Shown: one piece after another, positions 24,285 to 38,504 of the stretch
How positions within the stretch are numbered: position 1 is the stretch's first letter
How the letters are laid out: each line of letters starts with the position of its first letter
Source: Rotaria macrura
Taxonomy: Eukaryota; Rotifera; Eurotatoria; Philodinida; Philodinidae
Assembly: GCA_900239685.1 (NCBI GenBank)
Contig: OENT01000104.1
Coordinates: 1-64,000, forward strand
DNA length: 64,000 nt
Direction: 5' to 3'
Position numbers and translations under genes: made by a program
Notes under the pieces: generated by a model
Databases searched by the model: none
Told to the model about the DNA's origin: nothing
What the model saw: only the letters and a program-made list of their open reading frames with translations

Positions 24285-27200
24285 AAATATTCTAATCGAA
24301 CATTCCCATTCACAAACATGAACTAAAAATACACGAAAACACATGAATCATCTCGAAATTATAATTACATATGAACTTTTAAATATCATGATCGTAGCTC
24401 AAGCGAAAAAAAAACCCATATAAATAAATTTATATTAACATTCAATTATTTGTTTTGCCTTATTTTCTTCCGCGAAAAAACAATATATATATTATATTGA
24501 TGATTAATTACTACATGCAGAAAAAAATAAAGAACAGTTGATACCACAATAATTGAATACTCGATCTCAATATCTCGTCAACAGAAGGGAATATCTTATC
24601 ATGTAGCTCTGTAGTAAAAATTAATATGTATTGATAGAAAAATGAATGTAAAAAAAAATGTTCGTGATAAACTTAAGTTATATGTCTCCTCCTAAATACT
24701 TCTCTTGATTATGAACCATTCTAAGACATGGCACAATAAAATCTTAATTTAAAAACAAACAGAGAATATCTTCCGGTTTTTTTAATTGGTTCATTGCATA
24801 TGTTTTTGAAAAGTTCATCCATGTAATCAAGCAAAACAAACGAGATAGATTCTTGAAATATACTCGCACTCGACTTAATTATGCATCGGAAACTCTTCGA
24901 GTTGACATGAACAATCAAAATAAATTTTTCATTGTCAATTTCTTTCAATTGTTTTTAGAATTTAGTATTTCAACCAGTAAATTAGTTCTTTTGAATTTCT
25001 GCAATATTGTTTCTATGAAATCTGACATTTTTTAAAATTTTCTCTATCATGATGATTTGTTTTCTGGAACTCCCAGTAGTTCATGTTGTTCGCTTGTCCT
25101 TGAATTCTGTTACTCATCTTGAAAGCGTGCAGACATTCTCCGATCATGCCTGATGTCTGATAGTTAATTTTGAAAATGTTCAGCTAATCGATGTTCAATA
25201 GTACTAAAACGATTATTGAAACATTACTACTAGTTCATTATTTCTGAATAGAAATTTCATTTACTTGTGTCTGAAATCTATCACTTCATGTGTCATCTGC
25301 TATTTCTATTGATAAGCTAGCTTTCCGAAATGAAAGTCACGAACTATTCTATAGAAGATTTCACCACAGAAAATAGAATGTAAATATGTTTATGTCGATT
25401 ATGTATTATTTTCTTTATGAATATATAGCATAAGTCAGCGGGCACAAACTTGAAATAAAAAGGAAGAACATGTTCTATGATGTGATTGAAACAGCATTTC
25501 TTTGACGATGTGCTCAGTTGAACGAAGACTAACAGTTCATCGTTTTACAGTTATTTTGCATGGAAAGAAACAAAACAAGTCTGTTTGATTTTAAAAGTGT
25601 GTGTTCTAGAATGTGTTGCATCATCTCATTTCTACAGATTGGACAAAAATTCGACAGAATGTATACGAGTGTAACATTTGTTCAATTACTTTTTTACAGA
25701 AAGTCTTTCACCTACAATGTTCATAAATAGTGTAGCAAAAAAGAAACTAAAACAGTTGGTAGATGTTTTGATATGCGTCTTCTGAATTCTCGAAAGACTC
25801 AGTATTTTAGAAAAATGAAACATATGGGAAATGATTTTAAGTAGTTATTTTGAATTTTTTTCATCGAATATAATAATAATTAGACTAGAAAATTAGTTGC
25901 GACGACATTTACAGAAGTTCTATTTGGCATAAGAAAAAAAATTATTTTATAAGAGTAAATCAAGACATGAAGTTAAATAATATGATCGATAACTATGATA
26001 ATTTATCATCTTTATTATTTTTAATAGACATTTTGAATTTTCTATGGACGAGATAGTCTAACTTAAATGAAATTCATTAAATATATGATTATGTCATGAA
26101 TCGTTAGTTTTCATCATTATAGTATAAATTGGAGAAAATTCAAATCAACAAATCCTATTATCTTCTTATCATATTTCAATGATTCTCTTAATTAACATTC
26201 ATTCAGCCGTTGCACATTCACTGATCGATGTATTATTTGCTATTTGACACTCATAACACGATAATTTGATTTGTAGTGTATCCAGTTTTTTGAACTGGAA
26301 GTTTTTCATCGTGAGATTTCTTGTTCAATTCTCAACAAATATAGATTAAATGTTTTAATCTGTTGATTAACAAAAAAAGCATTTTTCTCTGAAGAGTTTG
26401 TATAGCCTTGATATGATTGCTAATTATTTAATAACATTTTCTTGTAAGAGCCCGATACTTACATTTTCTCTCGGGCTAGAAATCTACTTAGCCATGGTCT
26501 TTCAAGTTTTTCAATGATCTAAGTATACGCGTTGGTATTATCTGTAGTTTAGACTGTGTTTTGAATACACATCCCTTGCACACGTAGTGCAAATCTTATT
26601 CACATGTGTACCTTTTCCTAATGAAACTTGTGTTACGTTCAAGATCATTTTTTCAATTGGGAAAACACATACATCAATGTAAAAATATCCTGTAGATCAT
26701 AGACAAACGAGTTATTTCCAGTGAAAACCAATTTTCTTGTTATCACTTTCAACTTAACTAATTGTATATGAAACAAACAGTACTGATCAAATTTTATTTT
26801 CATAATTAAAGGGTTTTTGTTTAGAGAATTTCTGAATAGAGCATCAAGGCCATTTGCATGCTTCATCTCCTTTAGAGTTAAAGCAGAAAATTGAAAAATG
26901 AAGAAAATTCTCTAATGAACTTATTGCGTGAGTAGAATACACCATAAATTTCTGAGCATCAGCATAAAGAAGTAAAAATAGGAATGAATAGTTCACAATG
27001 ATTTATTTATATTTTTTGAGCACCATGAATAGATTTTCCTTGCATTCAATAATTAAACAATAATTTCACGTTTGAATATTTCCGAAAGAGACATTAGTAC
27101 AATCAATTCTATCAGATGAATCATTCGCGTTTCCATTCACTCAATATATTCACAAATGTTTTTATTTTTTTCGAAGATTGAAACAAGACAAAATTATGTA

Positions 27201-27320
27201 CAAGATACAGAAGTTTCTGCTTTTGTAATACATAAGAAAAACATGTACAGAAAAAAAAACGATAATCACGTATATGATTAATTAAGTGGGCATGGGAATA
27301 GAAACAATAATAAATTGTCT
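24285..27320. other. intergenic region between convergent PC2 and RhoGAP genes
   Basis: A 3.0-kb AT-rich interval holding the 3' ends of two convergent genes. The open frames here are short and unlike known proteins. A small snapback, AGCCCGA...TCGGGCT at about 26449-26477, is the only structure I noticed. Confidence 0.55.
24423..24428 (+). terminator. candidate poly(A) signal of PC2
   Basis: AATAAA 139 bases after the PC2 stop codon, in AT-rich sequence. Canonical hexamer, but such hexamers are frequent here. Confidence 0.5.
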
Positions 27321-30300
27321 TCATTTTCTTTTCTTATTTAATAAGCGATATGGTGGTGTTAACTGATGACGTCGTTCGAATTCTCTAGCACGTTCTCTCC
27401 ATCGTCGTATCGGCGTATTTTGTAAACGTTTCACTGAACGTGTTACTTCACCGGTACCATTCGACGATGTAATGATCTTATTTGAAGTTTTTAGTGCTTG
27501 TTCAATAAGATTTTGTTCAGGTGTATTCATTATTGTTAATGATGATAATGTCGACAGCATCGTCGATGATGATTTATTAGTTAAAAAATTTTTATTATCA
27601 TTAAGTTTTTGTTGTAATGATAATGCCGACGTACTCGATAGCACCATCGAATGATTTTGTATATTTTCCGTTGAACGTTGTTCAAAAGCTCTTACTTGTC
27701 TTAGTACACGACCAGCTAATTCACCTTTGAGTTGAAGAATACTTTCACGGCCACCATTGAGTACACCAATATTCTAAACAGAAGAGAAAAAAAAATATGA
27801 GAACAGAATACACTGATTTATCTGTTCAATATCATGATTCGAATCATCCATGAGAAAAAGAGATTTGAATATAACTTTTATTTAGTATAGATCAAACAAA
27901 AAAAATTATGTCAAGATTAAATCCAGAAAAAAGTTAACTTATTTTATTATTTTTTTTATGTATGCATCATGTTTACCTCGTCGTTTTCTCCAAGATTTTT
28001 CGAATGAAATAATTCATTCGTTGTTTGAGATAATGAACATGATAATGAACGTTCTTTACATATGGATGTTAATGAACTTGTTGATATTAAATTTGATATT
28101 GACGACGATAAACGAACAGGCATTTTAGGTGTTGTTGACTTTAATTCATCTTGTTTTATTGTTGTTGTTCCATTTGATGATGATAATGATGATGAGGTGG
28201 AGGACGAGGATGGTGGTGGTGGTGGTGTTGCACGATTCATGGATACACTAAAATTAACATGTTCTTCATCCTAAATAAGAAAAATATGGATTCGTTTTTT
28301 TTTAGTGAAAGAAAACTAAAATTGTTTGGTGTTGTTTATTCTTTACATCTGAATCTGTTAATCGAATGCAACGATTTTCATTTCGTCTTAAAATTTCATC
28401 AAGTTCATTTGTTTGACAAAGATCTTGCATTTCAATAGATTGCTGTTCACAATGAGCAACAATCGTTTGTGATAATGTTTCATTGTCATTATTAGGTATA
28501 TCCATGGCGTTCGATTGATCACGTTGTTCATTTTCAGTTAGAACCTTTTGTCGTTCTACATCTACTTCATCAATAAATGCTACGTTAAGTGAACCATGTT
28601 CTTGCTGTATTTGTTCAGTGGAATATGCACGTAATGATTGTACATCTTCATTACCAACAACAACAGCTAAATTCAGTTCATTTGATATATCATCTTCATC
28701 ATCATAGGATTCTTGCGTTAAATTGAGATTACTTGGCATCGATTGAATATTTCGTGTGTGATCATCTTGTTCATCATCGTCACTTGCATTATTTTGTTGA
28801 TTGGATGGCAATGAATGAGAATAATTATTCAACATACACACAACATGACGTGTTTGCTGTTGACCACCACTTGATGATATCGAACGACGTGGACGATATG
28901 CTGTCGTTGATAATGATGTACTAACAACATCATCTGAATGACGACGTGGTACACCGAAACTTGAGTGCATTAATGAAGATGATCCTCCAGGAATCTGTTG
29001 TGATGTAGATTGATTTGATCCATTCGTTGGTTTAATTGGTGATGGAGGAGATTGAGAAAGAGATGATGAACCAACTGCAGAACTTAATAACATAGGTGCA
29101 TGTATGGCTACAAGAGGCTTCCGTTCGGCTTTCTAAATCGTTAGTAAGAAGAAATCAATAATGAAACTTTCAAGTTGTTTAGAAGTGTTTTCCATTACAT
29201 AGACGAAACTTCTCTTAAGATTCAAAAAGATACTACTTATTCATGCAACTTAAGTAATTAACTATGTGTCTACCATCAGACATCGGATTGTACGTGTAAG
29301 CTATTGAAATTGAACTTTGATAGTTTACTAGAATTTGGAATGCTATCAGTCTAATTTTTGCAGTAACTGTTCTTGAGTTTGATTTATCTCCCTATATTGT
29401 CGATCTTTCGTCGATCAATAAACATTTTCTGTATGAAAGTCGGTCAAATGATCCAGAAAATATTCGGAATACTATCTTAATAGAAAACATTCTTTTCAGT
29501 GAGAAGTTTTAGAATCTTCTAAGAGTAATACAACTTATCTATAAGCAACATGTTACAACAGAATTCGACTTTTTAAAAGCCCAGAATATATCTGACAGTA
29601 GATCGAGAATTCAGTAAAATATCGACACATGAATTATAAGAGTTCACTGAAGTACACAGTCAGTCGTTTGACTCAGATCCTCTACTGAACTGTATTTAAC
29701 ATCAAGTAAAATGCATGAGTTCCTATAGTTTTCTAATAGATAGATCTAAAATCACTTTATATGATAAAGACAATAGCTAGTGATCTGTATGAATGAACGG
29801 TTGTGGTAAGAAAAAAGTTAATTGGTGCAACTCACAAAGAAGATCCGAACAAGCACACTTTACTCTTCAAACTGATATGTTTTTATAGAATTGTACTCAA
29901 TAAATTAACGAAAAATTCTACAAAAATCGGACGCATCGATTTTATAATATATATGGTATGCGTAAGAATGTTGTCTTCAAAAAATTTACAAGCACAAATA
30001 GCCACTGACTTTCCTAAAATCTCATTTAATCAACGCCAATTCTAATGAAAACAATGATCCATTACTCTTCATAATTTCTTCAACACAATATGATATGACT
30101 TCCCAATAAAACAGAAGGATACGAGTGTAAAATTTCGAAACGAAATCTATTGTTTCAGAACTACTACTATTAACAGAAGTTTATGTGAATTGAGAATAAA
30201 ATCACTAATAAATTTAGGATGATTTAGCTGCTTGTGTTATCTCTTCGTTAATAAATGGTATCCTACAAATGAATCTGAATAAAACACATTCGCACTAGTT

Positions 30301-33300
30301 TTGCCAAACGATATGTCAAAGTTCAGATACGATGGTCAATCTTTGCTTTTATCGTGTTCAACATGTATTCTAAGTTATACAATCAAAAGAAAAATACACA
30401 CTCGACTCGATTTTGGCCATTTCCATGAATCTAGAAGATTGAGTCTAGAAATTCAACAAACGAACTAAGAATACATGTTAATGAATATGTGATGATTTAC
30501 TTTTTTGCATCAAGAGATTTATTGATGCATGCAGCAGGTGTCGCATTAGTTAATATGGAAGGTTGTGTTTCAGATGGAACCATAGCTGATGGTTGAAGAG
30601 CACCTAGAACAAATGAACTATTATTGGCTATTGATGCGGCTAATGCTGTCATTGAACCGCATGGAGTTGTTGTTGATGATGATGACGAGGAAATAGATGA
30701 AGCTGTGTTAATAACAACATTTGTAAAACGTAATGGAACTTCGTCGGTGAAATGAAGTAATTGTGGTAAATGTGAATGTTCGATTTTGAAAGGAAAACCT
30801 AAAATTTCAAAACAAACGATGATATCTGATTTATAAACAATAGACTTTAGTTTGTCATTTTCTTTGCATGAGATGAAGCTTTAAATTCTCGCTCATAATG
30901 TATTAACCATTACGCTTTCAATTGTATTAAAATTTTATTATTGAATCGTAATCAAGAGATGATCAAAGCAAAAGGAACATCCCGTTCAATTAGCATGCAC
31001 TATAGAAGTTTTTCTGATATTGTACGAAGTGTGTTTAAATTCAAGAACAAATTTCAGATTTAAGCAGTGACTAAAATTTTTCTTTAAAACAGCGTCTCTC
31101 TCTATCACTTGGTCAAGAGAATATGATCAAATTAAAATAGCTTTTAAACTTAGTATAGATTTCTAGACACTACATTCATTAACTGATACTACTTGGTATC
31201 ATTGGAGTGAAACTATTGAACATAAGCAACAAGTAGAGGTGAAAACAGTTAGGAATTGACCAGTGAGAATTCGATGCATGAGAAATTTTCATTCATGAAT
31301 GATAGTCTACAAGAAAATTTAACGATGACATATTTTCCTTGCTTGTTTTATTCGATAAATAGTTCATACGACGTTTTATACTGTTGTTTTCTCGAGAATT
31401 AACCTAGTTCGAATACATTGACATCAGAATTAGTAGGATACAAGATCATTATTTCAACAGTAGATTCCAACTTGTTCTTAATATGTGAATCTGACATCGA
31501 CAGATAGGCTTCAATTTTTTACCGATGATTTTGTGTATTTGATCAGACCGAGATCTATTATGAACATTTACATACGTTGAGAATGCTTCGATTCACTTTT
31601 CTTCTTACTTCTCGATATACGATTTAAAGACAACAACTTAGTATTCCATTTTCTGATAAAGAAAATTACTTTTGAGTATTGAATACAGAGTAATAAGAAA
31701 ACATACTATTCGAGCTATGATGTATAACTTAGATAAGAATTTACCTGGATCATTACTACTACCAGGTGTTTTCTTCTTGCGCCGAAAAGCTGTTATTGGA
31801 CTCGTAAAACGATTGATATCAGGTAAAGATGATTTTTCTTGAGTTGTCTTTGTTTTACTGTAAAATTAAAAAGATTAAGATAAGACTAATTTACTAACAG
31901 TCAACATTCGTAAAAATTCAATGAAAATTAACGAATTACTATTCGAATTTTTAATAGAGAGAAAAAATAGACAATCGTATGAATATTTACCCTCGTTTTG
32001 AATTGCCACCATTGGGATCATCACTTGATTTTCGTTTAGTTGTCGTTGTTGAACTTGATGATGATGACAAGCAATGTCCACTAATACTATTCTGTTGATA
32101 ATGATACCGATGTTCACGTGTATGTGATGATGATAATTTACCACTCTGGTCAAGAAAAGCATTTGTTTGATCTCGACTATCATTATTCGAACCAGATCGA
32201 CGACGAAGTCGATTTGTCATATGTACAAGGAATTCTTCAAACAAGAAAAAAAACCCGGCAAGAGAAAATAGTAAATTCTTTATAGGAAATAAAAATACCT
32301 TTAACAGAACCACTTCGACGTTTTTTTGCATTAGCTGGATCAGTGATTTTTCCGGTATTGACTCCATTATCAATACCATTTTCAATAGCAAAACTTTCAT
32401 CAGCATTTTGTACTGCTTCTTTTTGTCTCATTTCTAAAAGCATTTGTGATCGTTCATATACTGATTCAGCAACATAACCAAGTTTCATGGCATTCATAAT
32501 TAATGTTTCAACAATATCGCTAACACTTGTTGCACATTGTTCTGTCATTATATTGGCTTTACCTTCAACAGCCGTACGCATTATACCGGGACCAACACAA
32601 ATAGCTAAATTTTTGGCATTCATTTTATTATCACGTTCATTTAATGTTATTTCATGTAAAAATCTTAATATGTATATAAGCGCATGCAAATGTTCATCGG
32701 GTAAAAGTAGAAGTATATTAAGATAGATATCAACTTTTTTATCTGATGATAATGAACGCATAGAAAAACAATCAAGTAGAAGATCTTGCACTGGATATGT
32801 TATTAATGGATACGTAAGACGACGGAGAAATTCTTTAAATAGCGAACATACATCAAACACTGTATTCGACGGTGATAAACTTGGAGTTAATGGACCATCT
32901 TCAATTCGAGCCTATGGTAAGAAGAAAATGATTTTTTATTAGAAAAGCATGCATTTTCTTTGTTACGGAACAGTGCTATCTAGAATCCTGTTTTCATTTT
33001 TACCATGAGTTCTTTGACACGTTGAGATCCACCGGATTTACGAAAGAGACCTTCATGTTTTATTGAACGACGTATGCAATCGAAACACCAACGTAAAAAG
33101 ATTGGTACTGTTAATTCGATATTATCTATTTTTACAGATATTGCATCCATTTGATGAAGTGGAACATTAAATACACGTGAACCATTCTGTTGCTGTTGTT
33201 GTTTAGGATTATTTGTTATGTGAGGTGATGGTTGATTAATTATCATATTACGATATTTATTTGTATCAATGCGTAGACCAGCATTGTTTAAATCATTGGC

Positions 33301-33351
33301 AATGAATTCACGAACACTTCCTCTTTCTTCAAGTGTAATAAAAATACGCAT
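27321..33351 (-). CDS. ARHGAP11A: RhoGAP domain protein, ARHGAP11A-like
   Basis: A GTPase-activating protein for Rho-family GTPases. Exons (transcript order): 33351-33004, 32911-32299, 32234-31991, 31857-31745, 30798-30501, 29132-28347, 28270-27977, 27773-27321. The start ATG at 33351 opens a short leader, then 'RVFNVPL' and the RhoGAP domain (about 70-300): arginine finger Arg104 in 'EGLFRKSGG', and the conserved Lys212 and Asn217 in 'NKMNAKNLAICVGPGIM'. A linker with 'TSPITAFRRKK' follows, then a Ser/Gln-rich acidic region, a Pro/Ser-rich exon, and a basic end 'RRWREREFERR'-like tail. The leader plus 'VFNVPL' plus N-terminal GAP layout resembles ARHGAP11A, a cell-division RhoGAP; that subfamily call is moderate. 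The junction 30501 to 29132 is out of phase (two bases left, phase-0 acceptor), so an exon of 3n+1 bases is probably missing between them. Confidence 0.85.
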
Positions 33352-36300
33352 GACGAAATGATTTTATTCGTTTTATGACTATTTCAGAGGTAATGTTTAG
33401 AACTGATGGATGGAATGTTCTAACATCTCTAGAATTTCGTACAAAAGAATAAAGTTTTCATTCAGTAAAAATACAGATGTTCATCAAAAGAATGAAATAT
33501 CGATAAGAAACGAACATAAAAACATACGAGACAGAGAATTCAATATATCCAATACGAATTCCGGGCAAAACGATTTTTTTTTACACATATAAAATGAATT
33601 GTCTCTATCGAATTACAGTCTATGCTGACATCTGTTGAGAAATACAGCTATATATATAGCTATATATTTATAGATAACTATAAATAGCAAAACGTATAGC
33701 CGTCAGATGACACGATATTGAATCAACGTAATGAAAAAATTGAATATTATCATCATTGAAATTTGGTGCTGCATTTATATATGTAATCTAAATTTTGCAT
33801 GATTATTCTAGTAAAAGGCACTTAGCTATGCTAGGTAGATTTTCCATATTAACAAATCAATGGTAAACAATCTTCTATTTTAGTATCGTGGGATTTTGGC
33901 CTAAATATCGATAATTCCTATTTCTAGCACATAAGCTTGAGTTTCATCGTATTCTTAAATAGTTACTGCCATCTTCCGAGTACACAATTTCCATCATGTG
34001 CTCTGTACAAAATACGATGTTTTCTGTTGTCGTTTATTTCTGCATAAACACTACTAATGTTATCAATACTTAGTAGTCTGCGATACCATTCTGTTTATTG
34101 ACAACAGCAACAGTTAATTGCTGAATTACTATCTATGCTTACTAGAATTCATCCCTAATAAGATCAACATTTAGTTTCGTTTCATTGTATTGAGTCGATA
34201 GAAAACTAAATTTCTCCATTGTTCATAACATTCAACATTGCATTTCAACCAATAAGGGATCATATCTAGAATTGCATGAAATTTTTATTCTAACGAATTT
34301 CGCATGATATGTCGATAGTGATGAGATGATATGGCTAGCACTCTTTTAAGAGTATCGCGTACAGAAATTATGAATCTTGAATAAAGACTTGAAGAAAATA
34401 TCGTAGGGAATCGACTTAATACATTGCTCAAGATTCTATCTGAGTCGATTTTCGATGTGCTGAAAATCATTCATGACTATTCGGTATCCGTTTCATAATA
34501 TACATCGAATTATATCTTTATATGAAGAGAAAGCAGATTCTTTTTAATGACTTATTCATATGATTCATGAAGTTTGCACTCTATATGTCAAATCGATCAC
34601 GGAAATGATATAGTTTCATTTTATATTATGACTAATTTGAGTCAGATTGAGGCACAATCAGTAGACCAGCGTTCACATGTATTTTCGGATGATTTATTCA
34701 TATGAAACATAGTTCAATGTCATCTTCACATTATTATTTCATGCCTAGAATAGTGTGATGAAACTATATATTTCAGACTCATGCTATTTACTAGTGATCA
34801 AGTCATCATTTAGGGTAACTCAATTGACCAGTAACAAAAAATGATTGCAGGTTTTCATTAAATAAGCTCATTGGCATGTCTGTTATCAACCAAATGTTAT
34901 ATTTTGTATGATGTTCATTAATCTGATTAATTGAAAACACATTCAAAATATAAGACGTAACGTTGCTCTTGTTTGTTACTAATCATAAAATAATTGCTGC
35001 ATTCTATCTAACTATCTTGCGAATGCATTTGTTCATTATTCTGTCATTTCATTCATTAGAGATGTAAAGAGACAGTAGGAATGAGATGCTCTTAATATAC
35101 TGCGATTGATAAAGGAGATTTTGCTTCGCTACCACTTTTATTTCAGTAATTCTTTGATAGATCGTGTTTCATGCAGCGAGATGTAGAAAATTCAAACTTT
35201 GACAGCTGTTCGATGATAAAGTAAAGACTGTATGTTGTTATTGTGTTTTACATCGTATTAATTAATCATTTATCACAGAACTAGACGACCGAAAAACAGC
35301 TATTACTTCGATTCACATTGTAGATACGTTTGATTCTGTTCTGTATGTCATATTTATTGCTCATACAATCAAAAAGCACTGCTGAAAGTATGACCATAGT
35401 CAAAAGACGGACACCTTGTATTTAAATATCCAGATTTAACTGAGAACTTCAACATTTCTGTTTACCGATAGCTATCGTATCATTACATTTTAATTTTTCA
35501 CGTTAAAATCCTACTCATGTTCATCATGTACTTTCATAATTGATAATCTATTGAAATCAAATCCTATGTTATAAAAAATGAATAGTCTTTACATAATTCG
35601 AGTGTGTTTTTTTCATTGACATTATTTTATTCATCGAGCAATTTTTTTTATTCATTGTTGTATTAACTTATAAATTTTTCACTGGCGATAACATAAAATC
35701 AACAAGTGACGATTCTTCACATGTTAGATTCAATAACACGAAAAACATTGTTCTTGATTCCATTTAGTATTGTCGTATATTCTTATACTGACCTTGGTTA
35801 ATTGTTTTATTTACAACGTAGTAAATGTCTAAATACGTCGTATCAATTCTATTCGTATTGTGTATAAGTACCATAAAGGGGAGCACTATTTTTGTTTGTA
35901 TTACTATCAGAAAAAATAGACAAATCTATTTTTCAATAATCGGAAAATATCTATAATTTGATCTAGTCTCTTTTAAAAAGCAAATTTGACTTTTAAATTT
36001 TTAGAAACTATCAGGTTATTGCTATGGGATTTTATCGAGATTGGTGAGCGGATCTGATAGGCAGATATAGAAAAATGATGTGTAACTGTTCTATCAACAC
36101 CTCATTGCTATTCATCCAGCTATAATATCGAGTATTGAAACGACTTCAATCAACTGATTTATGATTACGTGAACAGTATCTAGACTTTCTAGCTATCTAT
36201 CGTTCACACAATACATGATTGTAAAGCAACTATTCTTCGCATTTTGTTTTTTTTTCATTCCATTCATCATTCTAGTTCTATACTCGAGAAACAACATTCA

Positions 36301-37046
36301 ACTTATTCATCATGCACTTACAAATATAGCAATGAATACAGTGGACCGAAAATTTCCCTAGAAAAGATGATCAACTTTATTTCGCATGACAGTGTTGATT
36401 ACTGTCTGATAATAATATCGCGAAGCATTACTTCTATGCTCTGGATTAGACTATTTTCTTTTTTGCGTAATAAGTTCTAATTACAAGATGAACATTGTAA
36501 TCTTTACAATTGTAGAATCTCTATCATCATCATCATCATTACGTGCAACACTAAAAATATACTATTGATGAAACTACATAGTATGCACAAACTAGAAAAA
36601 TACTTGTAGTTTGTTTCATAGTGGATGTCTTGGACAACGAGACAATATGACGAGAGGAGAAGAGGAAAAGTGTTAGATAGATATATACAGGCAATATTTT
36701 GCAGATCTTTTTTTCCCTTGCCTTGATTTTTTACGTTCTCGCCATGCAAGAAGGAAGTGTTGCCAAAAAACAATCGTGATAATGTAGTCAAGCACAAGCA
36801 GTGAGATTAATGTGCACAAAAACATGCGTATGGTCACCGATAATTCAGATGTATATTATTGTGACAGAACGATGCGGAGAGCTTTTCTTCTTCGTTAGAA
36901 GAAGTAGAGAAAGGAAAGAAGAAGAAAAATTGTACAGGAGAGAACACTATGAAAAAACATACAAACATCCTCCGAAAGAGAAAAACTAGGAATCGTCGTC
37001 TACTACAATCAGACACTAGTCCTAAGCGATCCATACAAGAGTAAAA
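33352..37046. other. intergenic region between RhoGAP (-) and PDZ gene (+)
   Basis: A 3.7-kb interval between divergent starts. No exon recognised. It contains a dense AT palindromic patch at about 33647-33690 (repeated AGCTATATA/TATAGCT) and a CAT triplet run at about 36521-36540. The frames at 36504-36797 and 36801-37034 overlap each other on opposite strands and look like chance ORFs. Confidence 0.55.
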
Positions 37047-37995
37047 ATGGATTCAGCCATGTTTCCTATAGTGCCTGTCTTTTTGGAACGATCAGGTTTA
37101 GATCAAAGTTGGGGTTTTCGTCTTCAAGGTGGTGTTGACTACAGATTGCCACTATCGATCAAAAAAGTTTGCTTATCATTATCTTACAATAACAAGAACT
37201 AATTGTTTTTTCCGATGATTATATATTACATCTAGGTGACGCCTAATTCGCCGGCGCATAACAAACTTTTTGCAGGTGATGGTCTTGCTTCTATTGGTGG
37301 ACAAGATACAAGTGCAATGAAACACGAAGATGCGGAAAATTTGATGCGTAGTTCATTACGATTACAACTGACTCTTCGACGGTATGCTTCATACTTATAA
37401 ACGTTTTATGCATAAGTTGTGCATGTTTAAAAACTTGATTGTAGTCAAGGCAAGAGATTTAATCATGATAACAGAGTATTGAAGTAGAGTGTTATTGATT
37501 TTCAATGGACTTTTGAAAATGTTCGTAAAATGATCAATGACGATGACTATTTTATTAATCTAGTAGAACAAATATCAATCGAATTTATTTGAAAACTAAT
37601 CATCACCGAGTATGAAATGTAATCAAGTTGCACCATAGTTTTGACAGAGTTGTAAATCTTGAAATTTGGAACAGCTACGAAAATTTCTCTATTTTAATGT
37701 TAGCAAATATCAACATATGTTTGCAATACATTCACTAATTTGGTTTGTTATATACAGCTAATATTAGCATTACTCTAGAATTTCTTACGATTGATTTTAT
37801 CAAAGCTTGAGCGCGTTATGAATCGTGAAATAGCTATTGATTTAGAAATCTATGTCTGGCTAATTTTTATTTAGTGGTCAATTCAGCCCAATTCGACCAT
37901 CGCGTCCACCAGTCAAATTCGCACCCGGATCACAAGCTCATGTGAATTCAGCATTAAACAATACAACTACACCAAATAACTATCGTCGTTTTTAA
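37047..37995 (+). CDS. small PDZ-domain protein (PDLIM/Zasp type)
   Basis: Three exons, 37047-37166, 37236-37381 and 37875-37995, join in phase (AAA|gtttgc ... ctag|GTG; CG|gtatgc ... ttag|T) to give 128 aa. Residues 9-90 form one PDZ domain: 'VPVFLERSGLDQSWGFRLQG' contains the carboxylate-binding loop as WGFRL (22-26), followed by 'PLSIKKVTPNSPAHNKLFAGD' split by the first intron and 'AENLMRSS...LQLTLRR'. The WGFRL loop and the 'I..VTP.S.A....L..GD' strand are typical of PDLIM/ALP/Zasp PDZ domains, which bind alpha-actinin at Z-discs or stress fibres. The remaining 38 residues are Pro/Asn-rich and end 'NNYRRF'; no LIM domain is present. It may be a short isoform, or a PDZ-only member. Its last intron is long (493 nt). 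Confidence 0.75.
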
Positions 37996-38255
37996 TTGAG
38001 TGTATTTTTTTCTTATGCTTGTCTTGAGTTAGTCAATACCAAAAAAAAAGAGAAATATAAAAAATATCAAATTCATATACAATCCTCTTTTTCTCTCTCA
38101 AGTTTATTTTTTTTTCTGTTGATGAAACGAAAAAAAAACAACAAAAAGAAAACACGAGTAGAGAAACCAAATGAAAGAACATTTGAGTTATCTCACGGGA
38201 TCAGCCAGTTCTCTCGTTTTGGGTTTAATGAATGAAAAAGAAAAGAAAAACCATG

Positions 38256-38291
38256 ACACACATACACACACACACACACGCGCGCGCGCAC
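38256..38291. repeat. (AC)n(GC)n alternating purine-pyrimidine tract
   Basis: Thirty-six uninterrupted bases of alternating purine and pyrimidine, first AC/AT, then five CG steps. This is a sequence type with high Z-DNA-forming potential. It lies between the 3' ends of the convergent PDZ and BET genes. Confidence 0.85.
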
Positions 38292-38504
38292 TCAAGCAAA
38301 AACTTATACAATCTGTCACAAGAAAAAAAGATAGAGAAAACAATAAACGAAAGTAGAAGAAAAATGAAATCATATACGAATATACGATTCGACGTATGCG
38401 ATTCAATGATGTAGAGCAGAAAGAACGGAAAACCAAAAAAAAAGAAGAAGAGCAAAGATATGAGTAGCGTTACACATACACAAACGATCGACCGTCAACA
38501 CAAC

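Noticed and set aside
27956..28274. Plus-strand acidic ORF with Asp/Gly runs
   Set aside because: It is the complement of the Ser/Pro-rich RhoGAP exon 28270-27977, which has matching phase-0 splice sites.
36801..37034. Overlapping + and - ORFs just upstream of the PDZ gene
   Set aside because: Lys/Glu/Arg-rich on one strand and Phe/Ser-rich on the other, as expected from purine-rich leader sequence; no splice or family support.
38188..38455. Phe/Cys/Val-rich minus ORFs after the PDZ gene
   Set aside because: They arise from the AC/GC microsatellite and A-rich 3' UTR sequence of the PDZ gene.
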